Of a DNA stretch of 27,914 bases, positions 15,821 to 24,567 are shown one piece after another. Numbering within the stretch: position 1 is the first letter of the stretch; every line of letters begins with the position of its first letter. Below the pieces are notes generated by a model that saw only the letters and a list, made by a program, of their open reading frames with translations, was not told the origin of the DNA and searched no databases. Location of the stretch: positions 1 to 27,914 of the forward strand of contig CAZOKJ010000033.1 of the NCBI GenBank assembly GCA_964580465.1, written 5' to 3'. This stretch comes from Taishania sp964580465 (GTDB lineage: Bacteria > Bacteroidota > Bacteroidia > Flavobacteriales_D > Crocinitomicaceae). The position numbers and the translations under genes are program-made.

Positions 15821-15868
15821 TACTAAGAATCATGTTTTTTCGTTTAGTTAATTAATAATACTAACAAA

Positions 15869-18800
15869 ATGAACAGAATGACTAATTCTAAACAGTACTT
15901 CATGTTATTTTTTGCATTCTTGCAGATGACTATAAGCTTTGGACAATTTAAGGAAGATACGATTGTAGTTAAAAATAAGGTAATTGTTAGAAATAATCAA
16001 GGCGTTACAATTGAAGTATATTTTCAAAAGAATGGTCAATACAATGGTGTGCGCAAAAAATTCAATAATCAAGGTTTTTTACATACGGAAGAATATTACA
16101 AGGACGGGCAGTTAAAAGGCAAACGAAAAATGTTTGACGCTGCTGGAAATCTACAATTAGAAGAAAATTACAGTTATTCTCTTGTGTTAAAAAAATCGGT
16201 TTTAAATGGTGTTCAAAAAAAATACCATAATGGCTTTTTAATTTCTTTATCTACGTATAAAGATGGAAAATTAGAAGGTGCTTTTTCTACCTATTATGCA
16301 GATGGTAAAAAACGCGAAGAAGGAACTTATCAAGATGGACTTAAGACAGGAAAATATAACTTTTACGAAAACGACGGTTTTAAATCAAAAGAAGAAAATT
16401 ACAGCATCATTTTTCCTAATTCTGCTGATGTAAAAACCATAGGGGAATCAAAAATAAAAGACGAAAAACAACTTCCTACTCCTCAGAAATCTTCTGTTTT
16501 GAATGGTAGATGTAGGTATTATATCAAAGGAATGCTCATCAAAGAAGCAAATTATAAATTAGGGGCACTTGATGGATTAGTAACTGAGTACTATTACCAG
16601 CCAACTTATTTGTTGCGGTCAAAAATTGAATACAAAGATGGACAACAACACGGAAAATTTGAGCATTTTCGAAGCAACGGAAATTTAGAAAAAAAAGGAA
16701 TGTTTTATCATAAAGTTACATTCAATGGGGTAACTTACACAAATGTTTATGATGGTGAAAACTTGTTTTACTTTGAAAATGGTTTATTGGAGCGTTCTGA
16801 AAATTGGAAAAATTTTCAAAAACATGGAGAATGGAAACGTTTTAACAGAAATGGAAACTTATCTTATCAAGTAAATTATGCGTATGGCATCAAAACTGGA
16901 ACAGAAACTTATTGGGATAACGAAGGAAACAAACAAACAGAAATAAACTACGCTCCAATTACTATCGATGGAATCAAAGTTGAACTAAAGCATGGGACAT
17001 ATCGCACATGGAATAAAGGCATACTTCAGTCAGAAGTTAATTATGTTAATGGACTTAAACAAGGCCCGAATAGGGAATATTATAACAATGGCACCTTGAA
17101 ATCAGAAAAACAATTTGTAAATGATTCTATTGTCGGAAAAGTACTTGCTTTTTATAGCAATGGTAATTTTAGTCAAGAATATTACTATATCAAAACACCC
17201 AAAGGGAGTAAAAAAAGAGGGTGGGGAAGTTATGGTTCGGAAAATGGGAAACAATTAAAGTTAAATTATCATGATGACAAGGATGAAATGCTTATTCAAA
17301 AAACATACAGTGAAAACAAAATAAGTTCTTTTTATGTGTATAATAGTTTCTTTGTTAGATATCATCCAAATGGTCTTATTTCTTCTTTCTATTTACCTTC
17401 TTATAACGGTTTTGGTTTTCGCTTTTATTCCAATGGAGCTCTACGAATAACGTCGTTTTATGATGAAAATGGTTCTCCTTTAGAGGCAAGCTTCACTGCA
17501 AACAGCGAACTAATTGAAATAGCATATAACGGAAGAATAATAGATAATCAACAATCAGAAAAAACAGCGTATTTAATTGCTCAAAAAGCTAGAAAAGATT
17601 GGAATAATCATCCTCTTTTCAGAGATAGTATAAAAAATGGTCGCTATATACTTTATTACGCCGACGATAAATTGTTTTGTGACATAGGTTTTAATAATGA
17701 TTTGCCAGATGGTAAATGGTTAATAAAAGACCCATTGATAGATGATAGTTTGTATTATGCTGAATACAAAGAGAATAATTTGGTTAATGATTTTTTAACT
17801 AAAAAAACAAGTGGAAAAACAGTTTGTAGAAAGCAATTTGACGAACAAGGCAACTTGCTTGTTTCATACAATTATTTTGGAAATGGAGCGCTAAATCAAT
17901 GGGAAAAATTAGAAAACGACAAACGGATTTTCATGGAGTCTTTTTATGAAAACGGAAAAATAAAAAGAAGAGAAGATATCAAAAAAGATGCTGTTTTTGA
18001 ATGGAAATCTAATGGGGACAGTTTGTATAGTTCTGTATATGTTTTAAATCCTGACTCTGTAAGGATAATCAAACGATTTTATCCTGATAAAAATCAACTA
18101 AGAAACCAAATAAGCATTCATTTAAGTAGCAAAAAAGGTTGGAGAAACACCTATTACGAAAATGGACAATTGGAATGGCATTATGAAATAGACGAAAATG
18201 AAAAAGCTATTGGTGTGTATCAACGCTTTCATCCTAATGGAAACCCATTATTATCAGGGCAATATGTCAACTATAAAAAAGATGGATTGTGGTTTAATTA
18301 CAATGAAAAAGGAGAAATAACAGAGACAGAAAATTACGATAAAGGAAGATTGATTATTCCAATAGAACAGCAACAAGAATGTGCTTGTTTTGACACAACA
18401 TTGGTTACTTCGAAAATTGGATTTGCTCAAAATGTATCTTTTTTTGCGTCATATAGACAATTGGAAAATGAATTACCTAAATTTATAGTTCCTGTAGATA
18501 GCTTTAACCTAAAGCATGTTTATTTTATAAATTATCAAGGAACTGGCGGTTTTGCATCGATGAAGCTACTACCTTACAAACCTTTGTCGTTTTATATCTC
18601 TTCACAAAAAACAATTCGTTTTGATTTAACACCTTGCACTGTGAAAGGTTATTTGAATCATCTAGAAAGTCGCACTTTTTATCAAGGAAAAGAACATCAG
18701 CGAACTACGATAGATTTAAAAAGAATTGCGATCACATTTGAAAAAAGCCCGTTGAGAACACAGGATAACAAACCATTTAAAGCCTATTTTGATGCGGAAT

Positions 18801-19342
18801 ACTTAGAATTAGCTAACAAAGAACTGAAGATTGAATTTAAGCCAAAATTAGAGGCTTGTTTTACCACTGCTTCAATCGGGAATTTTCTTAACCTTTCAAT
18901 TACTAAAGGAAAACCACACTTTGATTTATTGCAAGAAAATAAAAGTTTTAGCTTGAGTTCTGATTTTTTAATGTCAAATGCAGAGCGAACTCATTTTAAT
19001 GGAATAGTGTTAGAAAATGCTATTGTCGATTTTACTATTTATCCACCAATAGAAATTATTTTAGATGATGATAGAAGTAATAATGCAAGATCAAATGAAA
19101 ATGAAATACATTGTAAAGGTGTAGCTTCTCAAATTGCTGTAGGAGACAATTGGGTGGCCGGTATTATTGAAATAAAGGGGCAAATGAGCAAAGATGAGCT
19201 AAGTTTTCGCTTAGAAAATGGTCAAGAAGTATTGTTGAATCGATTGGAACAACATTTTAAAAGTCATGGTTTTTCACTTTTTGATACAGCTTTTTTAAGC
19301 ACTGAAAAAAAATTAAAAATTCGTTTTTATAGTGAACGTTAA
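15869..19342 (+). CDS. Very large exported MORN-type (YwqK-like) repeat protein with unknown C-terminal region
   Basis: A 1157-residue protein with a signal peptide (hydrophobic about 10-24, cleavage near SFGQ; a start at Met4 is possible). Residues about 35-475 and again about 590-830 consist of many short repeats of the pattern Y-x-NG-x-L...Y-x-DG-x-x-x-G-x-x-x-x-Y, for example YYKDGQLKGKRKMF, TYKDGKLEGAFSTYYADGK and YYENGQLEWHYE. These are MORN_2 repeats, found in proteins auto-named YwqK family antitoxin. The region from about 838 (starting CACFDTT) to the end is beta-rich, non-repetitive and unrecognised. Its size and export signal argue against a simple antitoxin role; a surface or periplasmic scaffold is more likely. 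The C-terminus lacks an obvious type IX sorting domain. It is followed after 11 bases by another exported protein. Confidence 0.8.
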   Translation: MNRMTNSKQYFMLFFAFLQMTISFGQFKEDTIVVKNKVIVRNNQGVTIEVYFQKNGQYNGVRKKFNNQGFLHTEEYYKDGQLKGKRKMFDAAGNLQLEENYSYSLVLKKSVLNGVQKKYHNGFLISLSTYKDGKLEGAFSTYYADGKKREEGTYQDGLKTGKYNFYENDGFKSKEENYSIIFPNSADVKTIGESKIKDEKQLPTPQKSSVLNGRCRYYIKGMLIKEANYKLGALDGLVTEYYYQPTYLLRSKIEYKDGQQHGKFEHFRSNGNLEKKGMFYHKVTFNGVTYTNVYDGENLFYFENGLLERSENWKNFQKHGEWKRFNRNGNLSYQVNYAYGIKTGTETYWDNEGNKQTEINYAPITIDGIKVELKHGTYRTWNKGILQSEVNYVNGLKQGPNREYYNNGTLKSEKQFVNDSIVGKVLAFYSNGNFSQEYYYIKTPKGSKKRGWGSYGSENGKQLKLNYHDDKDEMLIQKTYSENKISSFYVYNSFFVRYHPNGLISSFYLPSYNGFGFRFYSNGALRITSFYDENGSPLEASFTANSELIEIAYNGRIIDNQQSEKTAYLIAQKARKDWNNHPLFRDSIKNGRYILYYADDKLFCDIGFNNDLPDGKWLIKDPLIDDSLYYAEYKENNLVNDFLTKKTSGKTVCRKQFDEQGNLLVSYNYFGNGALNQWEKLENDKRIFMESFYENGKIKRREDIKKDAVFEWKSNGDSLYSSVYVLNPDSVRIIKRFYPDKNQLRNQISIHLSSKKGWRNTYYENGQLEWHYEIDENEKAIGVYQRFHPNGNPLLSGQYVNYKKDGLWFNYNEKGEITETENYDKGRLIIPIEQQQECACFDTTLVTSKIGFAQNVSFFASYRQLENELPKFIVPVDSFNLKHVYFINYQGTGGFASMKLLPYKPLSFYISSQKTIRFDLTPCTVKGYLNHLESRTFYQGKEHQRTTIDLKRIAITFEKSPLRTQDNKPFKAYFDAEYLELANKELKIEFKPKLEACFTTASIGNFLNLSITKGKPHFDLLQENKSFSLSSDFLMSNAERTHFNGIVLENAIVDFTIYPPIEIILDDDRSNNARSNENEIHCKGVASQIAVGDNWVAGIIEIKGQMSKDELSFRLENGQEVLLNRLEQHFKSHGFSLFDTAFLSTEKKLKIRFYSER

Positions 19343-19353
19343 TAAATGAGAGT

Positions 19354-21057
19354 ATGAAAAAAATATGGATGACTTATTTTCTTACATTGTTGCCTTTTGT
19401 CAATCAAGCGCAATTAACAGATGTATATACTAACACAGTTTATCGTTCCATTGTTTCTCGAGTGATTGAAAGCGAAAGTTTTTTAGAGTATAGCCCTAAA
19501 ACGTTAACAATTTACCAAGATTATATTGAACATGAGGATTTTACCGATGAATTGTTTCAAAAAATACAGCAAATTGCAAAACAGAGTGTTACCAATCGAT
19601 TGACCTTCGAAACCATTTTTAATAAAATGTTAACAAGAATTGAGCAGTACAACACAATCAATAGTGAATACGGTGAAAAAGGTGAATACAGAAACCCTTT
19701 TTTTGATCGTTTAGAAGTAACGCTAGTGAGCGTGTTGAATAAGCAAGCTATTTTTTGTTTTGAATACCTATTTGAGGTCAATCATTCATTCAGAAATAAA
19801 AGAATTTTTTCTGTTAAAAATTATTATCAAGTCGATTTAAAATCAAAAAAAATACAACCATTTGAAACTCGTTTAGCAAGTTTTACAAATGAGATTCCAT
19901 TCGTTATTTCAGAAAAATTAAAGCGAATATATGCCATTGTTACTCAAAAAATTGATTGGAATCATTTTGAAAAAGTTCCAGAAAAATTACCTTTTTCTTC
20001 ATTTCTAGCATCCTTTGATTTGAAAGAATTGCAATTAATACCCTATTTTTCAGGTGCAATGTTGGTAATTGATGAATTCTCCAAATCTAGTCTTTGGGTG
20101 AAAGGAGAGGAGGTGCAGTTGTTTTTTAATCGCAATGAATTGGAGCAAATAAAAGATTTTTTACCTTATTTTAACACATTTTATAATTCAAAAAATATTC
20201 TTCCTTTTAACCAAGAAGTAGAAGTTAAACAATTGAAAATAAATGATTTTAATAAACCTCAAAATGCATTAAATTTTGTTTTAAAACACTTTCAATCAGG
20301 TAAATTACAGTTAGAATTAGAACATTATTCTGCTGGCAATGATAAATTTTACAAAAAAGAAAAATTTCAATTTGATAATATGGGAAAAGTAACAGAACAT
20401 TTGGAGTTTGTTGCTGACGACCGTTATCAAGGTGCTACTATTTATACTTATAATAAGGATGAATCGTTAAAAATAAAACGACATAAAGATCAAAATAAAT
20501 TTATGGATGAGGTAGAGACTTTTTATTACGAAAATGGTTTACTTTCAGCACACGAAACAATTGGATTAGACGATAAAGAAGCGATATGGATGTCCAAAAT
20601 AAAAAGCGCAATTTACGATGTGCTTATTCGAACTACATACTATTTTTACAATGGAAATTATAAGCACAGTATGGAATGTGTTTTTTTAGGAAAAAATAAA
20701 CGAGAATATCAACGGGTTGTTTATCTGTCAGGATCAGAGTTGTGTTCACAATACAATTGCCATATTTTTGATAAAAATGAACGAGTCGTTGGGATAAGAA
20801 CCTTTAAGCACTCAAGTTTTGCACCTCAAATTTTAACTAATGAACAAGGACAACTAATCGAGCAATTTAGTGATAATGACCGACAAGTTTTCTACTATCA
20901 TTATGACGAAGATGGTCGATTAATAGATATAAAACGCTATTATGATGAAGAGCTAAAAGTAGAAGAGTACTTTAATTATAAAGGAAGCAGTTTTGTTCCT
21001 TTTGAAATAAAGAGAATAAATCAACAGGATGAAAATGTAGTAAAAATAAAATATTAA
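19354..21057 (+). CDS. Exported protein of unknown function, partner of the MORN-repeat protein
   Basis: A 567-residue protein with a signal peptide (about 1-19, cleavage near NQAQ). I do not recognise the N-terminal 280 residues, which read as a globular domain rich in Phe, Glu and Lys (VTLVSVLNKQAIFCFEYLFEV, LKRIYAIVTQKIDWNHFEK). The second half, about 320-560, carries loosely repeated strands such as FDNMGKVTEHLEF, YTYNKDESLKIKRHK, FYYENGLLSAHETI and YHYDEDGRLIDIKRYYDEE. These resemble YD/RHS-like or MORN-like repeats and thus the neighbour's repeats. It begins 11 bases after the large gene's stop, so the two are surely co-transcribed. No catalytic motif and no known toxin domain are visible. 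An upstream-binding or adaptor role is only a guess. Confidence 0.72.
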   Translation: MKKIWMTYFLTLLPFVNQAQLTDVYTNTVYRSIVSRVIESESFLEYSPKTLTIYQDYIEHEDFTDELFQKIQQIAKQSVTNRLTFETIFNKMLTRIEQYNTINSEYGEKGEYRNPFFDRLEVTLVSVLNKQAIFCFEYLFEVNHSFRNKRIFSVKNYYQVDLKSKKIQPFETRLASFTNEIPFVISEKLKRIYAIVTQKIDWNHFEKVPEKLPFSSFLASFDLKELQLIPYFSGAMLVIDEFSKSSLWVKGEEVQLFFNRNELEQIKDFLPYFNTFYNSKNILPFNQEVEVKQLKINDFNKPQNALNFVLKHFQSGKLQLELEHYSAGNDKFYKKEKFQFDNMGKVTEHLEFVADDRYQGATIYTYNKDESLKIKRHKDQNKFMDEVETFYYENGLLSAHETIGLDDKEAIWMSKIKSAIYDVLIRTTYYFYNGNYKHSMECVFLGKNKREYQRVVYLSGSELCSQYNCHIFDKNERVVGIRTFKHSSFAPQILTNEQGQLIEQFSDNDRQVFYYHYDEDGRLIDIKRYYDEELKVEEYFNYKGSSFVPFEIKRINQQDENVVKIKY

Positions 21058-21064
21058 CCTGATT

Positions 21065-21120
21065 TCGATTATTTACAACATCCTTTAAGTATTCTATCAA
21101 AAAAAACAGTAAATAATTGA
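21065..21120. repeat. Long-spaced inverted repeat after the MORN operon
   Basis: The arms ATTATTTAC (21068-21076) and GTAAATAAT (21109-21117) are perfect complements; with flanks they extend to 12 positions including one G-T pair. The 32-base loop contains a run of A but there is no T run after the stem, so it does not look like a standard terminator. Confidence 0.4.
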
Positions 21121-21148
21121 AAAAGGGAAGAATAAAACGAAAAAACTC

Positions 21149-21179
21149 CTTGCATTTCAAGAAAGTTCTATTATTTTTG
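21149..21179 (+). promoter_or_regulatory. Promoter of icd
   Basis: CTTG (21149-21152) and a perfect TATTTTTG (21172-21179) are separated by 19 bases, the expected Bacteroidota spacing. The start near 21186 leaves a leader of about 60 bases before the ATG at 21248. Confidence 0.6.
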
Positions 21180-21247
21180 TGGAGCAAAATAAAATGTTAG
21201 TTACTGATTGAATAATCAGCGTTTTTTTATCGAAAATAAACAAAAAT

Positions 21248-23446
21248 ATGAGCAAAAATTCAACAATTCTTTACACAAAAACAGACGAAGCACCATTATT
21301 GGCTACTTATTCGTTTTTACCAATTTTACAAGCTTTTGCTAAAAAAGCTGCTATTGATGTAGAATTACGCGACATTTCTTTGGCAGGAAGAGTGTTGGCA
21401 ACTTTCACTGATTATCCAGACGCATTGGCTGAGTTAGGTGAATTAGCAAAAACGCCAGACGCAAATATTATCAAATTACCAAATATTTCTGCTTCTATTC
21501 CTCAATTAAAAGGAGCGATTGCTGAATTGCAAAAAGCTGGTTATGCTATTCCTAATTACCCAGATGAAGCAACGAATGACGAGGAAAAAGAAATTAAAGC
21601 GAAATTTGCTAAGGTTTTAGGTTCTGCTGTAAACCCTGTTTTACGTGAAGGAAACTCTGACCGTCGCGCGCCTAAAGCGGTTAAAAACTATGCAAAAGCA
21701 AATCCTCACTCAATGGGGGCTTGGTCGAAAGATTCTAAGACGAAAGTTGCTCACATGACAAGTGGTGATTTCTACGGTACAGAAAAATCAGTTACTGTTG
21801 AAAATGATAGTCAATTTAAAATTGAATTTGTTGCAAAAGATGGTTCAATTAAAGAATTAAAAGGTCTGTCAGCGTTAAAAGCTGGTGAAGTAATTGATTC
21901 TTCTGTGATGAATATCAATGCTTTGAAAGCATTTGTTGCTCAAACAAAAGAGGAAGCAAAAGCTGCTGGTGTGTTGTTTTCAGCTCACTTAAAAGCTACC
22001 ATGATGAAGGTTTCTGACCCTGTTATTTTTGGTGCGATTGTTGAGGTTTTCTTTAAGGATGTGTTTACAAAATATGCTGACTTATTTAAAGAATTAGGAA
22101 TCAATAAAAACAATGGATTAGGTGAGGTGTATGCTAAAATTGCTGGTCATGCGCAAGAAGCAGAAGTAAAAGCTGCTATTGAGGCTGCAATGAACGAAGG
22201 CCCAGCATTGGCAATGGTAAACTCTGACAAAGGGATTACGAACTTACACGTTCCTTCTGACGTAATTGTTGATGCTTCAATGCCAGCAATGATTCGTACT
22301 TCTGGACAAATGTGGAATGCTGAAGGAAAACAACAAGATACTTTTGCAGTTATTCCTGATAGATGTTACGCAGGTGTTTATGCTGCAACTATTGCTGATA
22401 TGAAAGAAAATGGTGCATTGGATCCAACAACAATCGGTACAGTTCCAAACGTTGGATTAATGGCTCAAAAAGCAGAAGAATACGGTTCGCATGACAAAAC
22501 ATTTATCGCTGAAGGTGAAGGAACGATTCGTGTAACGGATGCTAATGGAAATGTATTCTTTGACCAAGCTGTTGAAGAAGGAGATATTTTTAGAATGTGT
22601 CAAGTGAAAGATGCTCCAATTCAAGATTGGGTTAAATTAGCTGTAAACAGAGCTCGTTTGTCTGCTACTCCTGCTGTTTTCTGGTTGGATGAAAATAGAG
22701 CACACGATAGAGAAATCATTAAGAAAGTAAATAAATACTTAGCAGATCACGATACAACAGGTTTGGATATTCGCATCATGAATCCTGTTGATGCTGCTAA
22801 ATTCTCTTTGGAAAGAATTCGCAAAGGTGAGGATACTATTTCTGTTACAGGTAACGTTCTTCGTGACTACTTAACAGACTTATTCCCAATTTTGGAATTA
22901 GGTACTTCAGCAAAAATGTTGTCTATTGTTCCATTGATGAATGGAGGTGGATTGTTTGAAACAGGTGCGGGAGGTTCTGCTCCAAAACACGTAGAGCAAT
23001 TCTTAGAAGAAGGTTACTTACGTTGGGATTCTTTAGGAGAATTCTTAGCATTGGGTGCTTCCTTCGAGCATTTGTCACAAACTCAAAACAATCCTAAAGC
23101 AATGATTTTAGCTGAGACATTGGATCAAGCGACGGAGAAATTCTTAGCAAACGACAAGTCGCCAGCAAGAAGAGTAGGGCAAATTGACAACAGAGGTTCT
23201 CATTTCTACTTGGCTATGTACTGGGCTGAAGCATTGGCTGCTCAAACAAAAGATGCTGAGTTAGCTCAAGCATTTGCTCCTATGGCAAAAGCATTGACAG
23301 AAAATGAAGCTAAAATCAATGAAGAATTGATTGGTGCACAAGGTAAAGCACAAAACATTGGTGGATATTATTTCCCTAATGATGAGTTAGCTTCTAAAGC
23401 GATGCGCCCAAGTGCTACATTGAACAATGCGATTGATACTTTGTAA
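21248..23446 (+). CDS. icd: NADP-dependent isocitrate dehydrogenase, monomeric type
   Basis: This 732-residue protein is the large monomeric form of isocitrate dehydrogenase (IDH-II type), which oxidatively decarboxylates isocitrate to 2-oxoglutarate with NADP+ in the TCA cycle. It aligns with that family throughout: the start STILYTKTDEAPLLATYSFLPI, ELRDISLAGRVLATF, the loop LREGNSDRRAPKAVKNYAK with the isocitrate-contacting SDRR (about 137-140), HSMGAWS, LSAHLKATMMKVSDP (about 242-256), MWNAEGKQQ, VSDP and DRCYAG blocks, and GGGLFETGAGGSAPKHV near 560-576. Length is as expected for the family. Codon use is more regular and GC-richer than in its neighbours, in keeping with high expression. 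It has its own promoter and a strong terminator, so it is monocistronic. Confidence 0.97.
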   Translation: MSKNSTILYTKTDEAPLLATYSFLPILQAFAKKAAIDVELRDISLAGRVLATFTDYPDALAELGELAKTPDANIIKLPNISASIPQLKGAIAELQKAGYAIPNYPDEATNDEEKEIKAKFAKVLGSAVNPVLREGNSDRRAPKAVKNYAKANPHSMGAWSKDSKTKVAHMTSGDFYGTEKSVTVENDSQFKIEFVAKDGSIKELKGLSALKAGEVIDSSVMNINALKAFVAQTKEEAKAAGVLFSAHLKATMMKVSDPVIFGAIVEVFFKDVFTKYADLFKELGINKNNGLGEVYAKIAGHAQEAEVKAAIEAAMNEGPALAMVNSDKGITNLHVPSDVIVDASMPAMIRTSGQMWNAEGKQQDTFAVIPDRCYAGVYAATIADMKENGALDPTTIGTVPNVGLMAQKAEEYGSHDKTFIAEGEGTIRVTDANGNVFFDQAVEEGDIFRMCQVKDAPIQDWVKLAVNRARLSATPAVFWLDENRAHDREIIKKVNKYLADHDTTGLDIRIMNPVDAAKFSLERIRKGEDTISVTGNVLRDYLTDLFPILELGTSAKMLSIVPLMNGGGLFETGAGGSAPKHVEQFLEEGYLRWDSLGEFLALGASFEHLSQTQNNPKAMILAETLDQATEKFLANDKSPARRVGQIDNRGSHFYLAMYWAEALAAQTKDAELAQAFAPMAKALTENEAKINEELIGAQGKAQNIGGYYFPNDELASKAMRPSATLNNAIDTL

Positions 23447-23469
23447 TCGAGGATAAGGTTTAAATCAAA

Positions 23470-23500
23470 AAGCCACGCTATTTTAAGCGTGGCTTTTTTG
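23470..23500 (+). terminator. Intrinsic terminator after icd
   Basis: The arms AAGCCACGCT (23470-23479) and AGCGTGGCTT (23486-23495) form a perfect 10-bp stem with a 6-base loop, followed by T-rich sequence. An A-rich stretch precedes it, so it may also act on the convergent moxR transcript. Confidence 0.93.
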
Positions 23501-23519
23501 TTTTTTATCATTTGTAAAA

Positions 23520-23594
23520 TGACTTGTTGACAGGTTGACTCAAAATTTCAATTCGTCAAAATGCCCTAAAGTCATAGCGTCATAGCGTCAACCT
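23520..23594. repeat. 8-nt-phased TGAC / GTCA inverted array between icd and moxR
   Basis: TGAC occurs at 23520, 23528 and 23536, spaced by exactly 8. Its complement GTCA occurs at 23571, 23579 and 23587, again spaced by 8, with the 8-mer GTCATAGC repeated directly (23571-23578 and 23579-23586); a further GTCA at 23555 keeps the same phase. The two sides face each other, and AGGTTGAC (23532-23539) and GTCAACCT (23587-23594) are perfect 8-bp inverted arms. The right arm touches the moxR stop at 23595. No coding frame explains it. Confidence 0.55.
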
Positions 23595-24548
23595 TTACAA
23601 TAACTCTTCAATAATTCGTTCCATTGAGTAACCTTCTGCTTCGGCGCGGTAGTTTCTAACTAAACGATGGCGTAAGATTGGTTTTGCAACTGCTTTTACA
23701 TCTTCAATATCAGGAGAATATTTACCATTTAAAGCAGCATGACATTTAGCAGCAACAATTAAGTATTGCGAAGCTCGAGGTCCAGCGCCCCAAGTGATGT
23801 AATCTTTTGTTAATTGAGTTGCAAACTCAGAGTTTATACGTGTTTTACCAACTAATTTAACAGCGTATTCTAAAACATTATCGGCAACAGGAATGCGGCG
23901 AATTAATTCTTGATAACGAAGGATTTGTTCACCATCCAACACTTGTTTTAATTGAATAGATGTATCTGTTGTCGTTGCTTTTACGATTGCTAATTCCTCA
24001 ATGTAAGAAGGATAATCTACCCAAATGTTAAAAATAAAACGGTCTAATTGAGCTTCAGGTAGGGGATAGGTACCTTCTTGTTCAATCGGGTTTTGTGTAG
24101 CCAATACGAAAAATGGAGCGGGTAATTTATAGGTTTTACCAGCAGCAGTAACAGATCGTTCTTGCATAGCCTCCAATAATGCAGATTGTGTTTTTGGCGG
24201 CGTACGGTTAATCTCGTCTGCTAAGATGATGTTGCTAAAAATCGGTCCTTGAATGAATTTGAAATTGCGTGTTTCATCCAAAATTTCAGATCCAACAATG
24301 TCTGAAGGCATTAGGTCGGGAGTAAATTGAATTCTGTTAAAAGATAATCCTAACGTTTGAGCAATGGTATTCACCAATAAGGTTTTTGCCAATCCAGGAA
24401 CACCAACTAATAAGCAGTGTCCACGTGAGAAAATAGAAATGAGCACTTGGTCAACAACTTCTTCTTGCCCCACAATAACTTTGTGAATTTCATTTTTTAA
24501 CTCACGATAATGAGCAACAAGTTGGTCAATAGCTTCTTTATCAGACAT
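23595..24548 (-). CDS. MoxR-type AAA+ ATPase
   Basis: A cytoplasmic 317-residue AAA+ ATPase of the MoxR/RavA clade, presumed to act as a chaperone that remodels or activates protein complexes. Walker A GVPGLAKT is at 49-56, followed by the MoxR signature RIQFTPDLMPSDIVG (72-86). Walker B is IILADEINR (107-115), followed by PPKTQSALLEAMQE, then sensor 1 ATQNP and the arginine-finger region EAQLDRF. A C-terminal lid (AAA_lid) has GAGPRASQ. All motifs are intact. Its ATG is 19 bases after the SurA-like gene's stop, so both are probably one transcript. MoxR proteins often work with VWA-domain partners, but none is in this window. Confidence 0.93.
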   Translation of the reverse strand: MSDKEAIDQLVAHYRELKNEIHKVIVGQEEVVDQVLISIFSRGHCLLVGVPGLAKTLLVNTIAQTLGLSFNRIQFTPDLMPSDIVGSEILDETRNFKFIQGPIFSNIILADEINRTPPKTQSALLEAMQERSVTAAGKTYKLPAPFFVLATQNPIEQEGTYPLPEAQLDRFIFNIWVDYPSYIEELAIVKATTTDTSIQLKQVLDGEQILRYQELIRRIPVADNVLEYAVKLVGKTRINSEFATQLTKDYITWGAGPRASQYLIVAAKCHAALNGKYSPDIEDVKAVAKPILRHRLVRNYRAEAEGYSMERIIEELL

Positions 24549-24567
24549 AGTTTTAGCGTTTAATCAG

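Noticed and set aside
15869..19342. Calling the MORN-repeat protein a toxin-antitoxin antitoxin
   Set aside because: The YwqK name only reflects the repeat type. The protein is exported, over 1100 residues long and has no recognisable toxin gene beside it.
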